Assembly: GCA_029298735.1 (NCBI GenBank)
Contig: JANSLP010000069.1
Location: 62,001-126,000, forward strand
Origin: Ophiostoma sp. CBS 140.51
Taxonomy: Eukaryota; Ascomycota; Sordariomycetes; Ophiostomatales; Ophiostomataceae
Reading direction: 5' to 3'
Length of the DNA: 64,000 nucleotides
Below the pieces are notes generated by a model. It made no database searches. It saw nothing but the letters and a program-made list of their open reading frames with translations, and had not been told where the DNA came from. Positions 31,692 to 43,227 of this stretch are shown here, piece by piece (position 1 is the first letter of the stretch; each line of letters starts with the position of its first letter). Both the position numbers and the translations under genes were made by a program.

Positions 31692-33836
31692 ATGAAGAAC
31701 ATAGGTGAGAAACACGAGACAAGCTCTCAACCGAGCTTGAGCTCCCAATCGCATCGCGCGCCGCAACATACTAGTCTCCTGCTCTCTGCTAACATCTCTT
31801 CTTTGACAGACACCCTCTTGATGCTCCTCATCCCGGCGCTCGTCCTCGTCCACCTCATTGTCGCGCCCTACACAAAAGTCGAAGAATCCTTCAACATTCA
31901 AGCAGCCCACGATGTCCTCGTCTACGGTACACCCACAGGCCGGGGCGCCGGTCTGCGCCTCGAGCAGCGCTACGACCACTTTACCTTCCCCGGCGCTGTT
32001 CCGCGCACGTTTGTCGGCGCCGTGCTGCTCGCAGGTATCGGTCAGCCCGTGATCCAGCTCGCCAACTCGTTCGGCGCGCTCATGGGCGGCCCCGCGGCCC
32101 AAATGGCTGTTCGTGGCGTGCTGGGCTTGGCTAATGCGGGTGCCATGGTGTCGCTGTCGCGGTCGCTGGGCGCCGCCTGTGGCCAGTCTGCGGGTCGGTG
32201 GTATCTCGTGCTGCAGGCCAGCCAGTTCCACGTCCTCTTTTACGCGTCGCGCACGCTGCCCAACATGTTTGCGTTCTTCCTGACCACCTGGGCCTTTTCG
32301 TTCCTGCTGTCCCCGCAGGGCGGCGGTGCCACGCGCCAGGCCAAGATCCGCGCCGGTGGGCGTATCCGTGTCGCCCTGTGTCTACTGGCGTTTGCTGGCG
32401 TCGTCTTCCGCGCCGAGGTGGCCTTGTTGCTGGCCGCTGTCTCTCTGTATCTTGTCGTGGCCCCGCTGGCCACGGCCGAGCGTATCGTGCGCACCGTCGG
32501 TGTTGCTGTCCTCGTGGCCCTCGCCCTCTCGGTCCCCATCGACTCCTACTTTTGGCAGACCTTCCCGCCCAACAAGCTGCCCGCCTGGCCTGAGCTCCAG
32601 GGCTTTTTGTTTAATGTCGTCAACGGCCAGGCCAGCGAATGGGGCACCAGCCCGTGGCACTACTACTTCAAGTCGGCCCTGCCGCGTTTATTGTTGAACC
32701 CGCTCACCTACTTCTTCTTGATCCCACTGGCCCTGCGCCGCCCGGCCACGGCGGGTCCGGCCAAACTGCTCGTCTGGCCCAGTCTCCTGTTTGTCGCAAT
32801 CTACTCGCTGCAGCCGCACAAGGAGGCTCGTTTCGTCTTGTATGTCGTGCCGCCTCTAACAGCCGCCGCCGCTCTGGGCGCCAACCAACTCACCAAGAGC
32901 GTCCAGCGCCACCAAGAGCGCAATGCCAGCATCCAGGCTCAGAGTACAAAGGGCGGCAAGCCAACCCCTAACAGCTCTGGATTTGTGACCAAGCTCGTGT
33001 GGTACGCCCTCATCTTGTCCATCCCTCTCTCGTTTGCCGCCAGCACCGCCATGCTTTTGGTGTCGGCGCTCAACTACCCCGGTGGTGAGGCTCTGGCCGC
33101 TCTGCGCAGCCTGGCCACGGCCGATGCGGCAATTGCTGCTGCGTCTGCATCTGCCTCTCCCAACGACGCACCCTTTGTCGTCTCTGCCCACGCCGATGTG
33201 CTCTCTTGCATGACCGGTGTCACCCTCTTTGGCTCCGCCATGGGCGCCACTTTGCTGAGCCACCGTTTTGCTGTCGAGCAGCGCGCTGCCGCTCTGGCTC
33301 GTGCTGCCGCGGCAGCCGGTATCGACCCCTTTGACGGCACAGCCGATGCGGACCGTATCCTGCCGGCGGCTGGCGGCAAGAAGACCGCGGCACCTGCTGC
33401 TCCCGCTCTGAAAGTCCCGCCCCAGCTGGTCGTCGACAAGACGGAGGACGCCAACGTCCTGGCCGACCCCGTCTTTTGGCAACAGTTTGACTATGTCCTG
33501 GTCGAAGACCCAAAGGCTGTCGTGACGACTGCCACAGGCAGCGCCAGTGGCCAGCCGCAGTCGCAGTGGGACACTGTCGCTGTCGTCGAGGGCTATGCCG
33601 GCATCGAAGTGCTTCGCCCAGGTCAAAAGTCGAGTGGCGACGAAGAGGAGGAAGGCTCGCGGCCGACCGTCGTTGGTCACGGTGTCACTGTGGCACGTCT
33701 GCGCAATGCTGTGCGCTCGCTGACGGGCGGCTGGTGGGCGGGCCCGCGGATGGCGCCGCGGATCTATGTCCTTCAGCGTGTTAAAGGTGACGGTGCCGCA
33801 GTCGCCGGCAGCGGCCAGAAGAAGGCGGCTGTATAG
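31692..33836 (+). CDS. ALG12: Dol-P-Man:alpha-1,6-mannosyltransferase (GT22)
   Basis: Exons 31692-31704 and 31810-33836 join to give 679 residues. The 105-nt intron has GTGAGA..GACAG ends and a GCTAAC branch site; it is a multiple of three without a stop. After splicing the product begins MKNIDTLLML and runs directly into the GT22 hallmark YTKVEESFNIQAAHD (residues 25-39), with the acidic residues expected of the first luminal loop. DHFTFPGAVPRTF and the ASRTLPNMFAFF segment are also typical of Alg12. Multiple hydrophobic segments follow to about residue 460. Alg12 adds the eighth mannose (alpha-1,6) to the lipid-linked N-glycan precursor in the ER lumen. The C-terminal 200 residues form an Ala-rich extension relative to the yeast protein. 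Confidence 0.95.
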   Translation: MKNIGEKHETSSQPSLSSQSHRAPQHTSLLLSANISSLTDTLLMLLIPALVLVHLIVAPYTKVEESFNIQAAHDVLVYGTPTGRGAGLRLEQRYDHFTFPGAVPRTFVGAVLLAGIGQPVIQLANSFGALMGGPAAQMAVRGVLGLANAGAMVSLSRSLGAACGQSAGRWYLVLQASQFHVLFYASRTLPNMFAFFLTTWAFSFLLSPQGGGATRQAKIRAGGRIRVALCLLAFAGVVFRAEVALLLAAVSLYLVVAPLATAERIVRTVGVAVLVALALSVPIDSYFWQTFPPNKLPAWPELQGFLFNVVNGQASEWGTSPWHYYFKSALPRLLLNPLTYFFLIPLALRRPATAGPAKLLVWPSLLFVAIYSLQPHKEARFVLYVVPPLTAAAALGANQLTKSVQRHQERNASIQAQSTKGGKPTPNSSGFVTKLVWYALILSIPLSFAASTAMLLVSALNYPGGEALAALRSLATADAAIAAASASASPNDAPFVVSAHADVLSCMTGVTLFGSAMGATLLSHRFAVEQRAAALARAAAAAGIDPFDGTADADRILPAAGGKKTAAPAAPALKVPPQLVVDKTEDANVLADPVFWQQFDYVLVEDPKAVVTTATGSASGQPQSQWDTVAVVEGYAGIEVLRPGQKSSGDEEEEGSRPTVVGHGVTVARLRNAVRSLTGGWWAGPRMAPRIYVLQRVKGDGAAVAGSGQKKAAV

Positions 33837-34633
33837 ACGCGGGGGGGGGTTGATCATGTGAAAGGATTTTGTACGATAGTCATCGCATGGAAAATACTAA
33901 GAATGATTTTATTGATATGCTTGCATAATTGAACTTGGGGTAAACAGTGAAGAGAAAGGAGAATAAATCAACAGATCGAAACAAATTTTGGGAAATCGTT
34001 GAGGCTGCCCCCTTATTTTTTTTAGTCTTTCGTTCTTATGCCCCTAAAGTACTCCCACCTGCAAACAAAAGATATAGTAAATGGAAATGTTGAATATGAA
34101 ATAAAAACTACAAAATAATGGCAAAAGCTGGGGTTAACGACAAAGACGAATAAGACATACAAATATGAAAAGAAAGCACATGAAGAAAAAGAAAATATTT
34201 GATAAAACCCATGTTGCTTGGTAGAGAAAAGAAAAGAGAGACAAAAAAAAAAGGACCCCGTTAAGTACCACAGATTCGCAAGAATAGACGCAGATATGAA
34301 GAAAGAAAAAGAAAGACAAGACGCAAATACACGGAAACCTTCCACCGCAGGAGAAAATAAAACAAGACGACAAAAGGAAAATAGAGTGAAGGCACCACAG
34401 ATAAACTTTTTACACCATTTCGTCAAGTATTGGGGGAGTAAAAAAGAGAAGAACCAAAGGGAAAACAACACGCGGGCAGAAAGCAACTCGCATGAAGAAA
34501 TTGAGTAAGGGAAGCAAAGATCCAGCGAGTCAAAGAGACACAGGAAGCACAGGGCACGTAGATGAGTCCGTGCCCTCGTCTTCCGTCTTGTCTTTCACCG
34601 GCCGCACCATTGCTCATCCGGCGCGATCTAGTC
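33837..34633. other. Convergent intergenic region ALG12 / BAH-PHD
   Basis: The 3' flanks of two convergent genes. The region is A/G-rich on the plus strand, with a run of nine G just after the ALG12 stop. The minus-strand open frame 34022-34486 is Phe/Ser/Leu-rich and not supported. Confidence 0.5.
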
Positions 34634-36438
34634 CTACCGAATCGCAGATCCGCACACCGGGCACTCCGCCGGCTCCAGCCACTCCTTCTCGCCGCCCTCC
34701 ACCTTGTGGCGCAGATCACGGATCTCAATCATGGTGGGTGCCGTCGAGTCGAGCGGCGTCAGCAACAGGCTCGCCTCAAATAGCTTATCGTAAGGCTTCT
34801 TCTTGTTGCCAAACGACTGCAGTGTCGGGAACGCGCGGCCAGCCGCTGCTTTCTTGCCGCTGCTGCCCGAAGCAACGGCCACTCCTGCACCAGCGGGCGA
34901 CTTGCGTGCCTTGGATGCTGATGCTGGTGCAGCCGACGACGAAGACGCCGCTGCCAGTGTGGGTGTGGCCAAGCCAGTGGCACCGCCCTTCTTGGTTTGT
35001 TGCAGACCACCAGCGTCGGACTCGGACGGCGTCACTTCCCGCTTCAGTGGTGGTGTACCGCTCGCGCCTGCTGCCGCCGCGTCGTCCTTGGCTTTGCTGC
35101 GCACTGCCACATCCTTGGCCTCCTTGTCGTCACCGTTGGCTCGTGCACCGGTGCTGCTCTTATCATCGTCGCTGGCGCCCTGGACCTCGACCGTATCTGC
35201 CTTAACGTCGATCGAGTGCTGGGCGGACGCCGCACCGCCAGATTCCCGGGGGCTGAGTGGTTCCTTAACATCATCGCCTCCCGTCTCCGACTTGACGATA
35301 TCTCCTGGTGACGGCTTGACCGCAATGTGTGGCTTGTCGGTTCCGAGTCGTTCGTAGACACGCATCAGGGCGTAGTGTTTCAGGCATTCTTCGTGGATCC
35401 ATTTCGCGCAGTTGTCGTCGCCGCAGCCGACAAGCATCTTATCGGGGTTCGCAGGTTGGTTGCAGTCGCAAACGGTCTCGATAGACTGGATGGAAGAAAA
35501 ACTTGTTAGTATGCCATAACGATGTGGTGGGTGTTTGATAGGTGAGTGACAGTGGAACAACTCACAGAAAGCTCCATGCTGCGCACATCCAGTGCCTGGC
35601 GCCAGTACAGGGCACTTTGCACATCGTCGTCCTTGTCTTCGTTGAGGTGATTCACTTGTGCCATAGAAGTGACACTGACAACGTTGATGACGTCCACTGT
35701 GTTGTTGTTAGCTCTCGATCCTCTTGACGGTGTTGGTGATAGGGGGAACTTACTGTGGTTGGACGCGATCAGCTCCGAGGAGCCGTGGTATGGCTGCCGT
35801 GCCTGTACCTGACGCTTGCCGTAGTGTGTGCCTGGCGGCAACTCATCTGGCCAGTACATCCAAAACACGCGCGCGTACACGTGATGCTCGTCGCTAGCAC
35901 GGATCTCGAGGATGCGCGCAACCCAGTCGTCTTCCGATCGTTTGCGCGGGCTGATGCTTTGCGCACCGACACTGCCGGGGGCACCTGAAGCAGAAGCACC
36001 AGCTGCAGCTGCAGCCGCAGCGGCACCAGTTGACGCGCCGGATCTCTGGCGCTCGAGTGAGGATTCATTTGCGACGTAGATGAAGCCCTCACAGTAGTAC
36101 TTAACGCCATTGAGGACGAAGCTGTTATACCGGGTCATGTCGGCCCACTGCTTCGCCGGCTCGACAATGTAGTGCACGTCCATGTTGCTGTGGGTGGTGA
36201 ACTCGCCCTTGGGCTCAAACGGCGCGCACTGCTGCAGAATCTTGCGGTTGCCATCGTCGTCGTCGGGGTGGTTGCCGCCGGAGCTATTGTGGCCCCGCTT
36301 CCGCCGCTTCTTGCTCTTGGTCTTGAGTTCTTTCTCGCGAGGGTCGAGGACGCGGACTGTAAAGGGGCATTCGGCACGGGTATCATCGGCCGTTGTCTCC
36401 GTACGCGAGCGTTTGGAGGAGGAGGATGTTTGTGTCAT
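34634..36438 (-). CDS. BAH-PHD chromatin protein, EPR-1/BP1-like
   Basis: Exons 36438-35754, 35696-35566 and 35485-34634 join to give 555 residues. Introns are 57 nt (GTAAGT..ACAG) and 80 nt (GTGAGT..CCAG). A basic, Lys/Arg-rich N-terminus is followed by a BAH domain at about 105-270 (NSFVLNGVKYYCEGFIYV through YARVFWMYWPDEL, with aromatic residues suited to a methyl-lysine cage). Next come the first six zinc ligands of a PHD finger: Cys278, Cys280, Cys293, Cys298, His303, Cys306. The closing Cys547-x-x-Cys550 pair lies at the very end of the protein, after about 240 disordered residues. BAH-PHD proteins of this type (Neurospora EPR-1, Fusarium BP1) read H3K27me3 and mediate Polycomb-type silencing. 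I infer that role from the domain order; I cannot confirm orthology. The first in-frame ATG is at 36438. Confidence 0.88.
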
Positions 36439-39400
36439 ATTGGCTTGGGCTTTCGTCTGATATGTTCCTGGCGGAATGGATGGGGTCTCGTGGTCGAGGG
36501 GGACGCAATGTCGCGTCACGATGAGCGTGCTGAGAAACGCAGGTCTCGTCAGTGCCGTTGGACTGCCCGAGTTTGTTGCGATTCACAACCGAAAAGAAGC
36601 GGCGATCGAAGTGAAATGAAGCTAGGCACGTACGCGTAGAGATAGGCGCGATGGAATCGCTGTCGCTAGGAGGGGGAGGCGAAAGGTTGGCGGCCGAAGA
36701 GATGGAAGTCTAGGTTTCGCAAGGGAGGCGAGACGATGAGAAAAAGGGTCGAGTCGATGTCCGAGTTCGACGCAAAGACGGCGACACAACCGGGTCGCTG
36801 CAGGAAAGATGCAGTCGGTTCCACGTGAGGGGGGAAAACAGAAAGGCGGGCGAAGCGCTCGTAGCTTTGCTGTTCACTATTTTTTTTTCGGGAAGACTGG
36901 GGGAAGTGGTTTAATTCGCGCGCGCGATTGGCGTTGGGCAAGGTCGGTCGTTGGCGGTCGTTTCCGTTTCGTCGTAGTTGCTTTGTCGTCGCACAGAGGA
37001 AAAGCACAAAGTAGTAGGTTGGGGAGGAAAGTAGACAAAAAGAATAGCGACAGACCAGTGCAAAACCAGTACAAAACTAAACGGAAGAGACAAGGGAGAG
37101 CGACAAGATGAGAAGGAGAAAACCCGCTAATAAGGCTGACAGCTGGTCGTTGATCCGATCGAAGGGAAAAGATGACAGTTTGATCGCACGGAGCAGACGG
37201 GAGGCGTTCGAAGGAAGAAAGAGGAGAAATGTGTTTGTTGAAAGTGTCCCGAGAAAAAATTAGGACGCAATCAATGAGCAAGGGCACAGGACGGATTTGT
37301 GTTGCCGGGATGCGCGAGTGGGCGGGCTGAATGGCAAGTGTGGGATGGGAGTTTCCTCTCAGCAGGCAAACTGCAAGTCGGAGTGCGTGGCGTTGTGTCC
37401 GATGTGTTTCTTGTGCTTTTCTTGGGGACCCTTGCGTTCGCTGCGCGTGGTTTGCGACTGTGTGTTTTTTGGGCACTGCGGGCGGTCGGCCGTGTCTCGC
37501 TTATTCGTCTCTGGCGTTCGAAGGGGGAAAGCGAAGGAAGGGGGTGGTTTTCAGTTTCTGTAGGGGGTGGCCCAGGTCGGTCCAGGTCTTTCTTGGGTTT
37601 TTGTCGTATGGGAGACAGACGCTGCGCTGGGTTTCTCCAAATAAAACTCTCTGAAATAAGCTCGAGGTAGAAAAGGGGTCCAAGCTTCTTTCAGGCCCCC
37701 TCTTTTTTCTTGGGTGGTTGCAATTGCAAGTTGCTGTTGATTGTCGTCCAAGCCTTTCCTGGCGGTTTGATGCGTTGGCTGAGAGGTGGCGCAAAAGAGT
37801 AATCAGAAAGGACTGGTTGGCGAACAAATAGCAAGTATTGTGCCGCGTGGTGTGATAAGCGAGGGATGGAAAAAGGGAGGTGCAAGTAAACAATGATGAG
37901 GCTATTTTTGTTAGAAGAGAAGGCTCCAAAGAAGATAAGAACAAAGAGGCCGTGGAATGTTTTTTCGTGGAGCGATGGCGGAACAATCGCGCGGAAAAGG
38001 AAGCAAATGAGGGAGACAACAAGGGTAAACGAGGGAGATGAAAGATTCTAGCGCCAAGCTATCGTGCTTTTTCTCCGCGCGCACGCGTTGCACGCCGAAG
38101 TCAGTTTCGTGTCGCGATGTGGAGTTGGGTGCCGAGGGGACTAAAGATGGAGAAAGATGGAAAAATTATGTAAAGAGGAGAAATAGAAATGAAGCGGAAG
38201 AGACGAGGGGAAAAAGACGTGGCAAGATCAATAAAAACCCAGGAGCTTGAATCTGCTTTGATGCCAAAGAAGGAAGGAACGACCAAGATCGAAAGGAAAA
38301 GAAGAATAGGGAAGGAAGTGGGGGGTGACAGGCGACTTGAGATGGAAGGAGCGTATGAGGCAGAAAAGCAAGCGTCGTTGAATTTCCATTGCACTTTACG
38401 CCCCTGCTAACGCGTGTGGAGAGGGAAAGGGCGATGGGAGCTCTGGGAACTATTGAAGACCAAACGGGAAATGGGGCAAGGAGGGGAGAATAGGCCGAGA
38501 GACAGGGGGAAGGGCAGGAAAGGATCTGCGGCAGAGCCTTCAACGTCGACGTACTTATTGATGAGGGCCAAAAGTGAGGAGAATATGCGACTCACGATCG
38601 TGAGGTTTTTCTATTAACCGTTGGATGTCTAGTGGGAAAGGTGAGCAGAGGTGGCAAAAGGTAAAATAAAACACGGAGAAAGGGGGTGGATAAAAAAAAA
38701 GTAAAAAAGAAGGGAGGGAGCGCGAGGTGGGTAAGTGCGTCAACAAGTCAGGAAATAGGAAAGTAGTATTCTTGTTGTGTAATAATAATAATATCTATGA
38801 GGGAACGCGCGAACGAGAAACGAGGGGAAAGGGGGTGGTCAAAAAATAAGGTGAGTCTGTTGCGTTGAATTTTGGACGCGAATTGAGAAATCACAAAATG
38901 GCCCCCAACAGCGGTGTGCTCGAGAAGGAGAGAAGAAAAAAAGACGAAATAAGGCAACCTGTAGTGAACGAACGATTCGACGAATGGCAGTTTGTCGCTC
39001 TCCTGTCAGATTAGGCCACAACTGCGACATGAATGACTGGAGCAAAAAGGAGGAGGTTGGGTGGCTGAAGTGAACGACGTTGGGCTGGGCGGGACACGCG
39101 GTTAAGCAAATATGCCATATCCTCAGATCCTATCGAGGCGAACGGCAACGATAGGGATCGGACAACGAGAGGGATCGGAGAAGACGGAAAGACAAGGAAA
39201 TGCGGAAACAAGAAAGGGATAGGAATTAGGGATTATATCCTAGCCCGAGAATGAAAGAACAACACAACGCTTTGTAGTTAAACATACCTTGTAAGCACAG
39301 ATCCGATGAGGTTATAGTAAGAGGCGGTGACAGAAGATGAGATGTGAGAGCAAATAGCAAATAGACGACGATGAGTAGAAGAGTCAGATGTGACAGCCGC

Positions 39401-40649
39401 AGCTGTTAGCCCTGTCTGTTATTTTTTCGGCCTTTGCGTGCTTTCCAAAAACCGATATGCCGATTCGTCTACCGTATCGCGTGTTTGTTTCCGCAGCACT
39501 ATCCCTAATTGTGCGAATTATAAAGGGCGACGATCGTGCTTCGTGAGTGAGTGTGATATTCGGTGAGATTTCGAGGTATGAAATGGAAGAGAAAATCATC
39601 CAAGTGTGACTCTGAAGAAAGAATATAATTATAGCCTCAGCCAGAGAATAAATGGCGGGGTGCACGCAATAGCTCTCGAACATTTTCCCACAAGAGTGAA
39701 TAAGGGACGAGACCGTTGAGGCGAACAGGAGGAGGCAAAAGCACAATGGAGGCGATGCCCGCCTCCGCATTTTGCATCTATGCCAGGGCTTTCTTTACTT
39801 TCTTATTTGCCACTTACTCACGTGATGGACGACAAGGCACAGAGTCCAGTGAAGTGAAGCGAAGGGAGAGCAGCATACGGACCAAATGGTGGTAGCCATG
39901 TATTCCATTAAGGAGAGTTTGTTGTGTACTCTCTGTAAACGAGTGCAGACTCTCGTCACCCATTCTATTTCGGGTTATAAATGTTCCACGTCTACTTGCT
40001 ATAATGTATAACGACTGTTCCTGAGGCTATCTTTTCCCCTGACTATCAAGCACACGGTTTGTGTTGTTTTGAAGAACAACTGTATCATGAATGAAGGTCA
40101 TACTTCTTTTGGAGAATGGAATACGAAGAGGATACCGCAATCTCATTAACATCTTCAGAATATAGCAAAAAATAGAATGCATTTGTTGCTTGCTTTGTCT
40201 ATCGATGGCTTGAGTATAGTGTGCCGGCGGACTCACATTCCTATACACTCTTTCCATCTGTACATTCAAATGTACACAGATGAACCCTACTAAACATCCT
40301 TCAGTCTAAAATAGCAAATATACAACAGGTGTAAAAAGAATCAAGTATGGTCGGGAAAGTGGTCCTCCCTGTTGCTTCTACCATCGCAATATTATTTGCG
40401 CAAACCAGTGTCACGTGACCATACTAGAGCCTCGTGCAAGAGAGATAATCTCATAGAAATTGGCTGTCAAAGGGTGGCAATACTACGAATAAAAGTCGTC
40501 AAGGCACGATAATGTGTGTGGTTCATCTATTTCTCTCAGAATGTTGTGACGGAAGCCCATTACATATTATATTCAAAAATTAAAACTATCCAAGAGTTAG
40601 AGACTTTATAGTCGGGATTGAGGCGAGACTTTGTGATTCGAACTGGTAT
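36439..40649. other. 4.2-kb region upstream of the BAH-PHD gene
   Basis: No supported gene. From about 36.5 to 39.2 kb the minus strand is pyrimidine-rich, producing long Ser/Phe/Leu/Pro frames (36877-37476, 37501-38022, 38166-38543) with no domains. It probably contains a long leader of the BAH-PHD gene. The part from 39.2 to 40.65 kb is more AT-balanced and is the 3' flank of ATG22. No RNA gene found. Confidence 0.5.
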
Positions 40650-43227
40650 TCAACGCCCTTCCTCGACATCGTCCTCGTCGTCATCATAGTCGGCCAAGAT
40701 CGCTCGTGGCGTACGATTACCGTCAGTATCTTGTTCGTCGTGGTCGCCGTCGTTGCCTTCATCGCCACTACTTCCATTGTTGTTGTTGCTATTGTAGCCC
40801 TCGATAATGGCCGCCAGGCGCTCACCTTCACGCTTGCCGCGCTCGACATTGACGCAGTAGAGCAAGGGAGCGGGCAAACCGACAAGGGCCGCCAGGAACC
40901 AAAAGGCCGGGCGAATCTCGCCCGAGGCATCAATGATGGCGCCGACAATGGCCGGGCCAAAGACGCTGGAGCCCTTGTCGGTAATGGCATACAGAGCGTA
41001 AAAGGCGGCTTCAGAACCCGGCGGGATGAGCTCGCCGTACAGCGAGCGGCAGTAGCTGCTCAAGCCACCCAGAACAAGACCATAGACGGCCGCCAGGGGG
41101 TACATCTCCCAGGGCTGCTGCAGGCCGCCGACGCCCCACCGGCGCACAAAGGGCAAGTAGCCGGCCAGACCGTAGATTGGAATAAGCTCAAAGAGGGCAA
41201 TGCAGGCCAGAATGGTATGCAAGGGCTTGAGGCCCAAACGGCGCGAGATATACGCCCAGGAAAAGGCGCCAATGACGCCAGTTGTGGTGCTGATGACATT
41301 GATGAGGCCGAGGGCCCAGACCTCCATGTGCAGCTGCGTCTTGGCAAAGAGAACAGCCGTCGACGAGGTCGTGGCAATGGCGTCAGACAAAAGGAACCAA
41401 CCGGCCAAGAAGAGGACAATATCCACGAGACGACGAGCCAGCCCGATTGTGCGGAACAACGAGGACCAGGCGTAGCCCAGGTACGCCATCCAGGACCGCA
41501 CATAGGCCAAGGCACGGTTGTTGGTGTGACGGGCACTGCTCATAGCAGCAGCGGGTAGCGGTGGGCCTGGCCGAGGCCGCAGCCACATAGCGGCCGGGAT
41601 GGTAAAAATGGCCCACCAGGCGCCAATAAAGAAGAGCACAATGCGCTGGGACCAGAGCGTGTTGTGCATCTTGAAGACGATCAGAATGGCGATGCACTGG
41701 ACAAACAGGGCAGCGCAGTAACCGATACCAATACCCTTGGACGAGATCTGAGTCGAGAGCGCCAGCTCAAGCGAAGTCTGGTCTTCGTGTGATAGGGGCG
41801 CCTCTTGAGTGTCGGGAGGATGAGAAGAGAACAGAGGCGATGGTCCGCTAGGGTCACCATTGCCGTGCGGCAAAAGAGCTGCCGATGCATCGTCTCCATC
41901 GGCAATAGAGTCGTCGTGGTCATCATGGTCGTCATGGTCATCGTGGTTGTGATCATTGGCATGCGCGACCTCTTCCGCTTCCTCGTCGACCAGCTGGATC
42001 TGGCGCGGCTGGTCGTCATCATGGGGCCTACCAAACAGGAGTGACGGGTGGTGCCGCACAAGCAGAGGCAAGAACGAGTTTAGCAGCACAAAGGATGCGC
42101 CAAAAGAGGTGTTGGAGATGATGGCCAGGAGGGCGCCGAGGATGTAGACCTTGGCGGACACGGCCAAGTACAGCATGACTGCAAAACTACCTGTCCATGC
42201 AAACGCAAGGAGCAAGGTCTTGCGGTAGTTGCCGTGGTCGGCGGCGCAGCTGATGCTGACCACAATGAGGGCCTGAAGTAGCACGCTGACGCTGAAGGTG
42301 TACATGGCAAAGCTGGCCGTGTTGATTTCGATGCCCAGGACGTACACGACGCACTGGGAGTCTGTCGCGTCGCTGGCCCGGGCGAAAAGGGCGTTCATTA
42401 ATGTTGATGAGGGCGATGAACCAGGTTTTGCGTTGCTCGCCGAGCAGGGCGTTGTGCGGTCGGAGAGGAGGACGCCATTTTCGCGGGCGAGACTCTCGAG
42501 GAGGATGGGAATGAAGGAGGCGATAGCTAGAGGAAAGATAGTTAGACGAGACGCAACGAGACATGGAAGATGGACGAGAGAGGGACATACCGCATATTAC
42601 GTAGGTTTCCGAGGCAAAGGCGTACATGTACCAGCCCAAGATCTCCTTGTTGCTTGTTGGCCGGTTGTCTTCGCCAGCGTAGGCAGCAACGACGTCAGCA
42701 TTGGGATGCCGATGGCTGCGTCGGCGCGAATGGCGCGAAGGCCGTTGTGGTTGCCGGCCTCCGCCGGAACCTCCTCCGCCTACTCCAGTCGCCATTCGGA
42801 ACGGCTGTCCAGGATGGTAGTCGCTACTGGTGTCGCTGTCGCTCGGTCTATGGCCACTCTGCGCCGTAGCGCCTTCACGGATGCTGTTGGTCGCGGTGGA
42901 TGGAAAAGAGCGCGGGCCGCCTGTGGCGGATCGCTCGTCGTCGGCCTCGAATGAGGATGAGTGAGAATGTGGGACGCGTGGTGCGTTGACTCTTCTGTCG
43001 TCGAGTGCTGTCGTGGATTGTGTTATGGATTGTGTTATTGTATCGTCGTGAGATGCACCTGCAGCTGCAACAGCTGTTGACGAAGATGGCTCAGCCGACC
43101 CAAAATAGCTCCGTTGTGGAGGAGGCGACGACGGCTGATTGGCGACGGCGGGTTCGGGCCTTGTGTTGGAGCTGGACCTGACAGCGTTTGCTGTTGTTGC
43201 AGGGGGCGGGGGCCACTGTTGTGCCAT
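40650..43227 (-). CDS. ATG22: Atg22, vacuolar amino-acid efflux transporter
   Basis: Exons 43227-42591 and 42526-40650 join to give 837 residues. The 64-nt intron (GTATGT..CTCTAG, branch CTAAC) falls in the first membrane segment. Across the junction the sequence reads ILGWYMYAFASETYVICAIASFIP and then LLESLARENGVLLSDRTTPC, which are Atg22 hallmarks. The family is a major-facilitator-type permease of the vacuole membrane that exports amino acids after autophagic breakdown. The N-terminal 200 residues are Ser/Arg-rich and disordered, longer than in yeast. A cytosolic or luminal loop carries a His/Asp-rich repeat (see 41911-41962). The C-terminus is Asn-rich, then acidic. Confidence 0.95.
41911..41962 (-). 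repeat. Coding repeat giving a His/Asp-rich loop in Atg22
   Basis: Degenerate 9-12 bp repeats (GATGACCAT type) encode NDHNHDDHDDHDDHDDS within the loop after the fourth or fifth membrane segment. Confidence 0.85.

Noticed and set aside
32856..33857. 333-codon minus-strand frame opposite ALG12
   Set aside because: It is a shadow of a GC-rich coding strand. The plus-strand frame encodes the conserved GT22 protein.
34022..34486. 154-codon minus-strand frame in the ALG12/BAH-PHD gap
   Set aside because: Phe/Ser-rich product of an A/G-rich plus strand, with no support.
40630..40660. B-box-like GTTCGAATC on the minus strand at the ATG22 stop
   Set aside because: The flanking bases do not pair as a T stem, and the site overlaps the end of a coding sequence.
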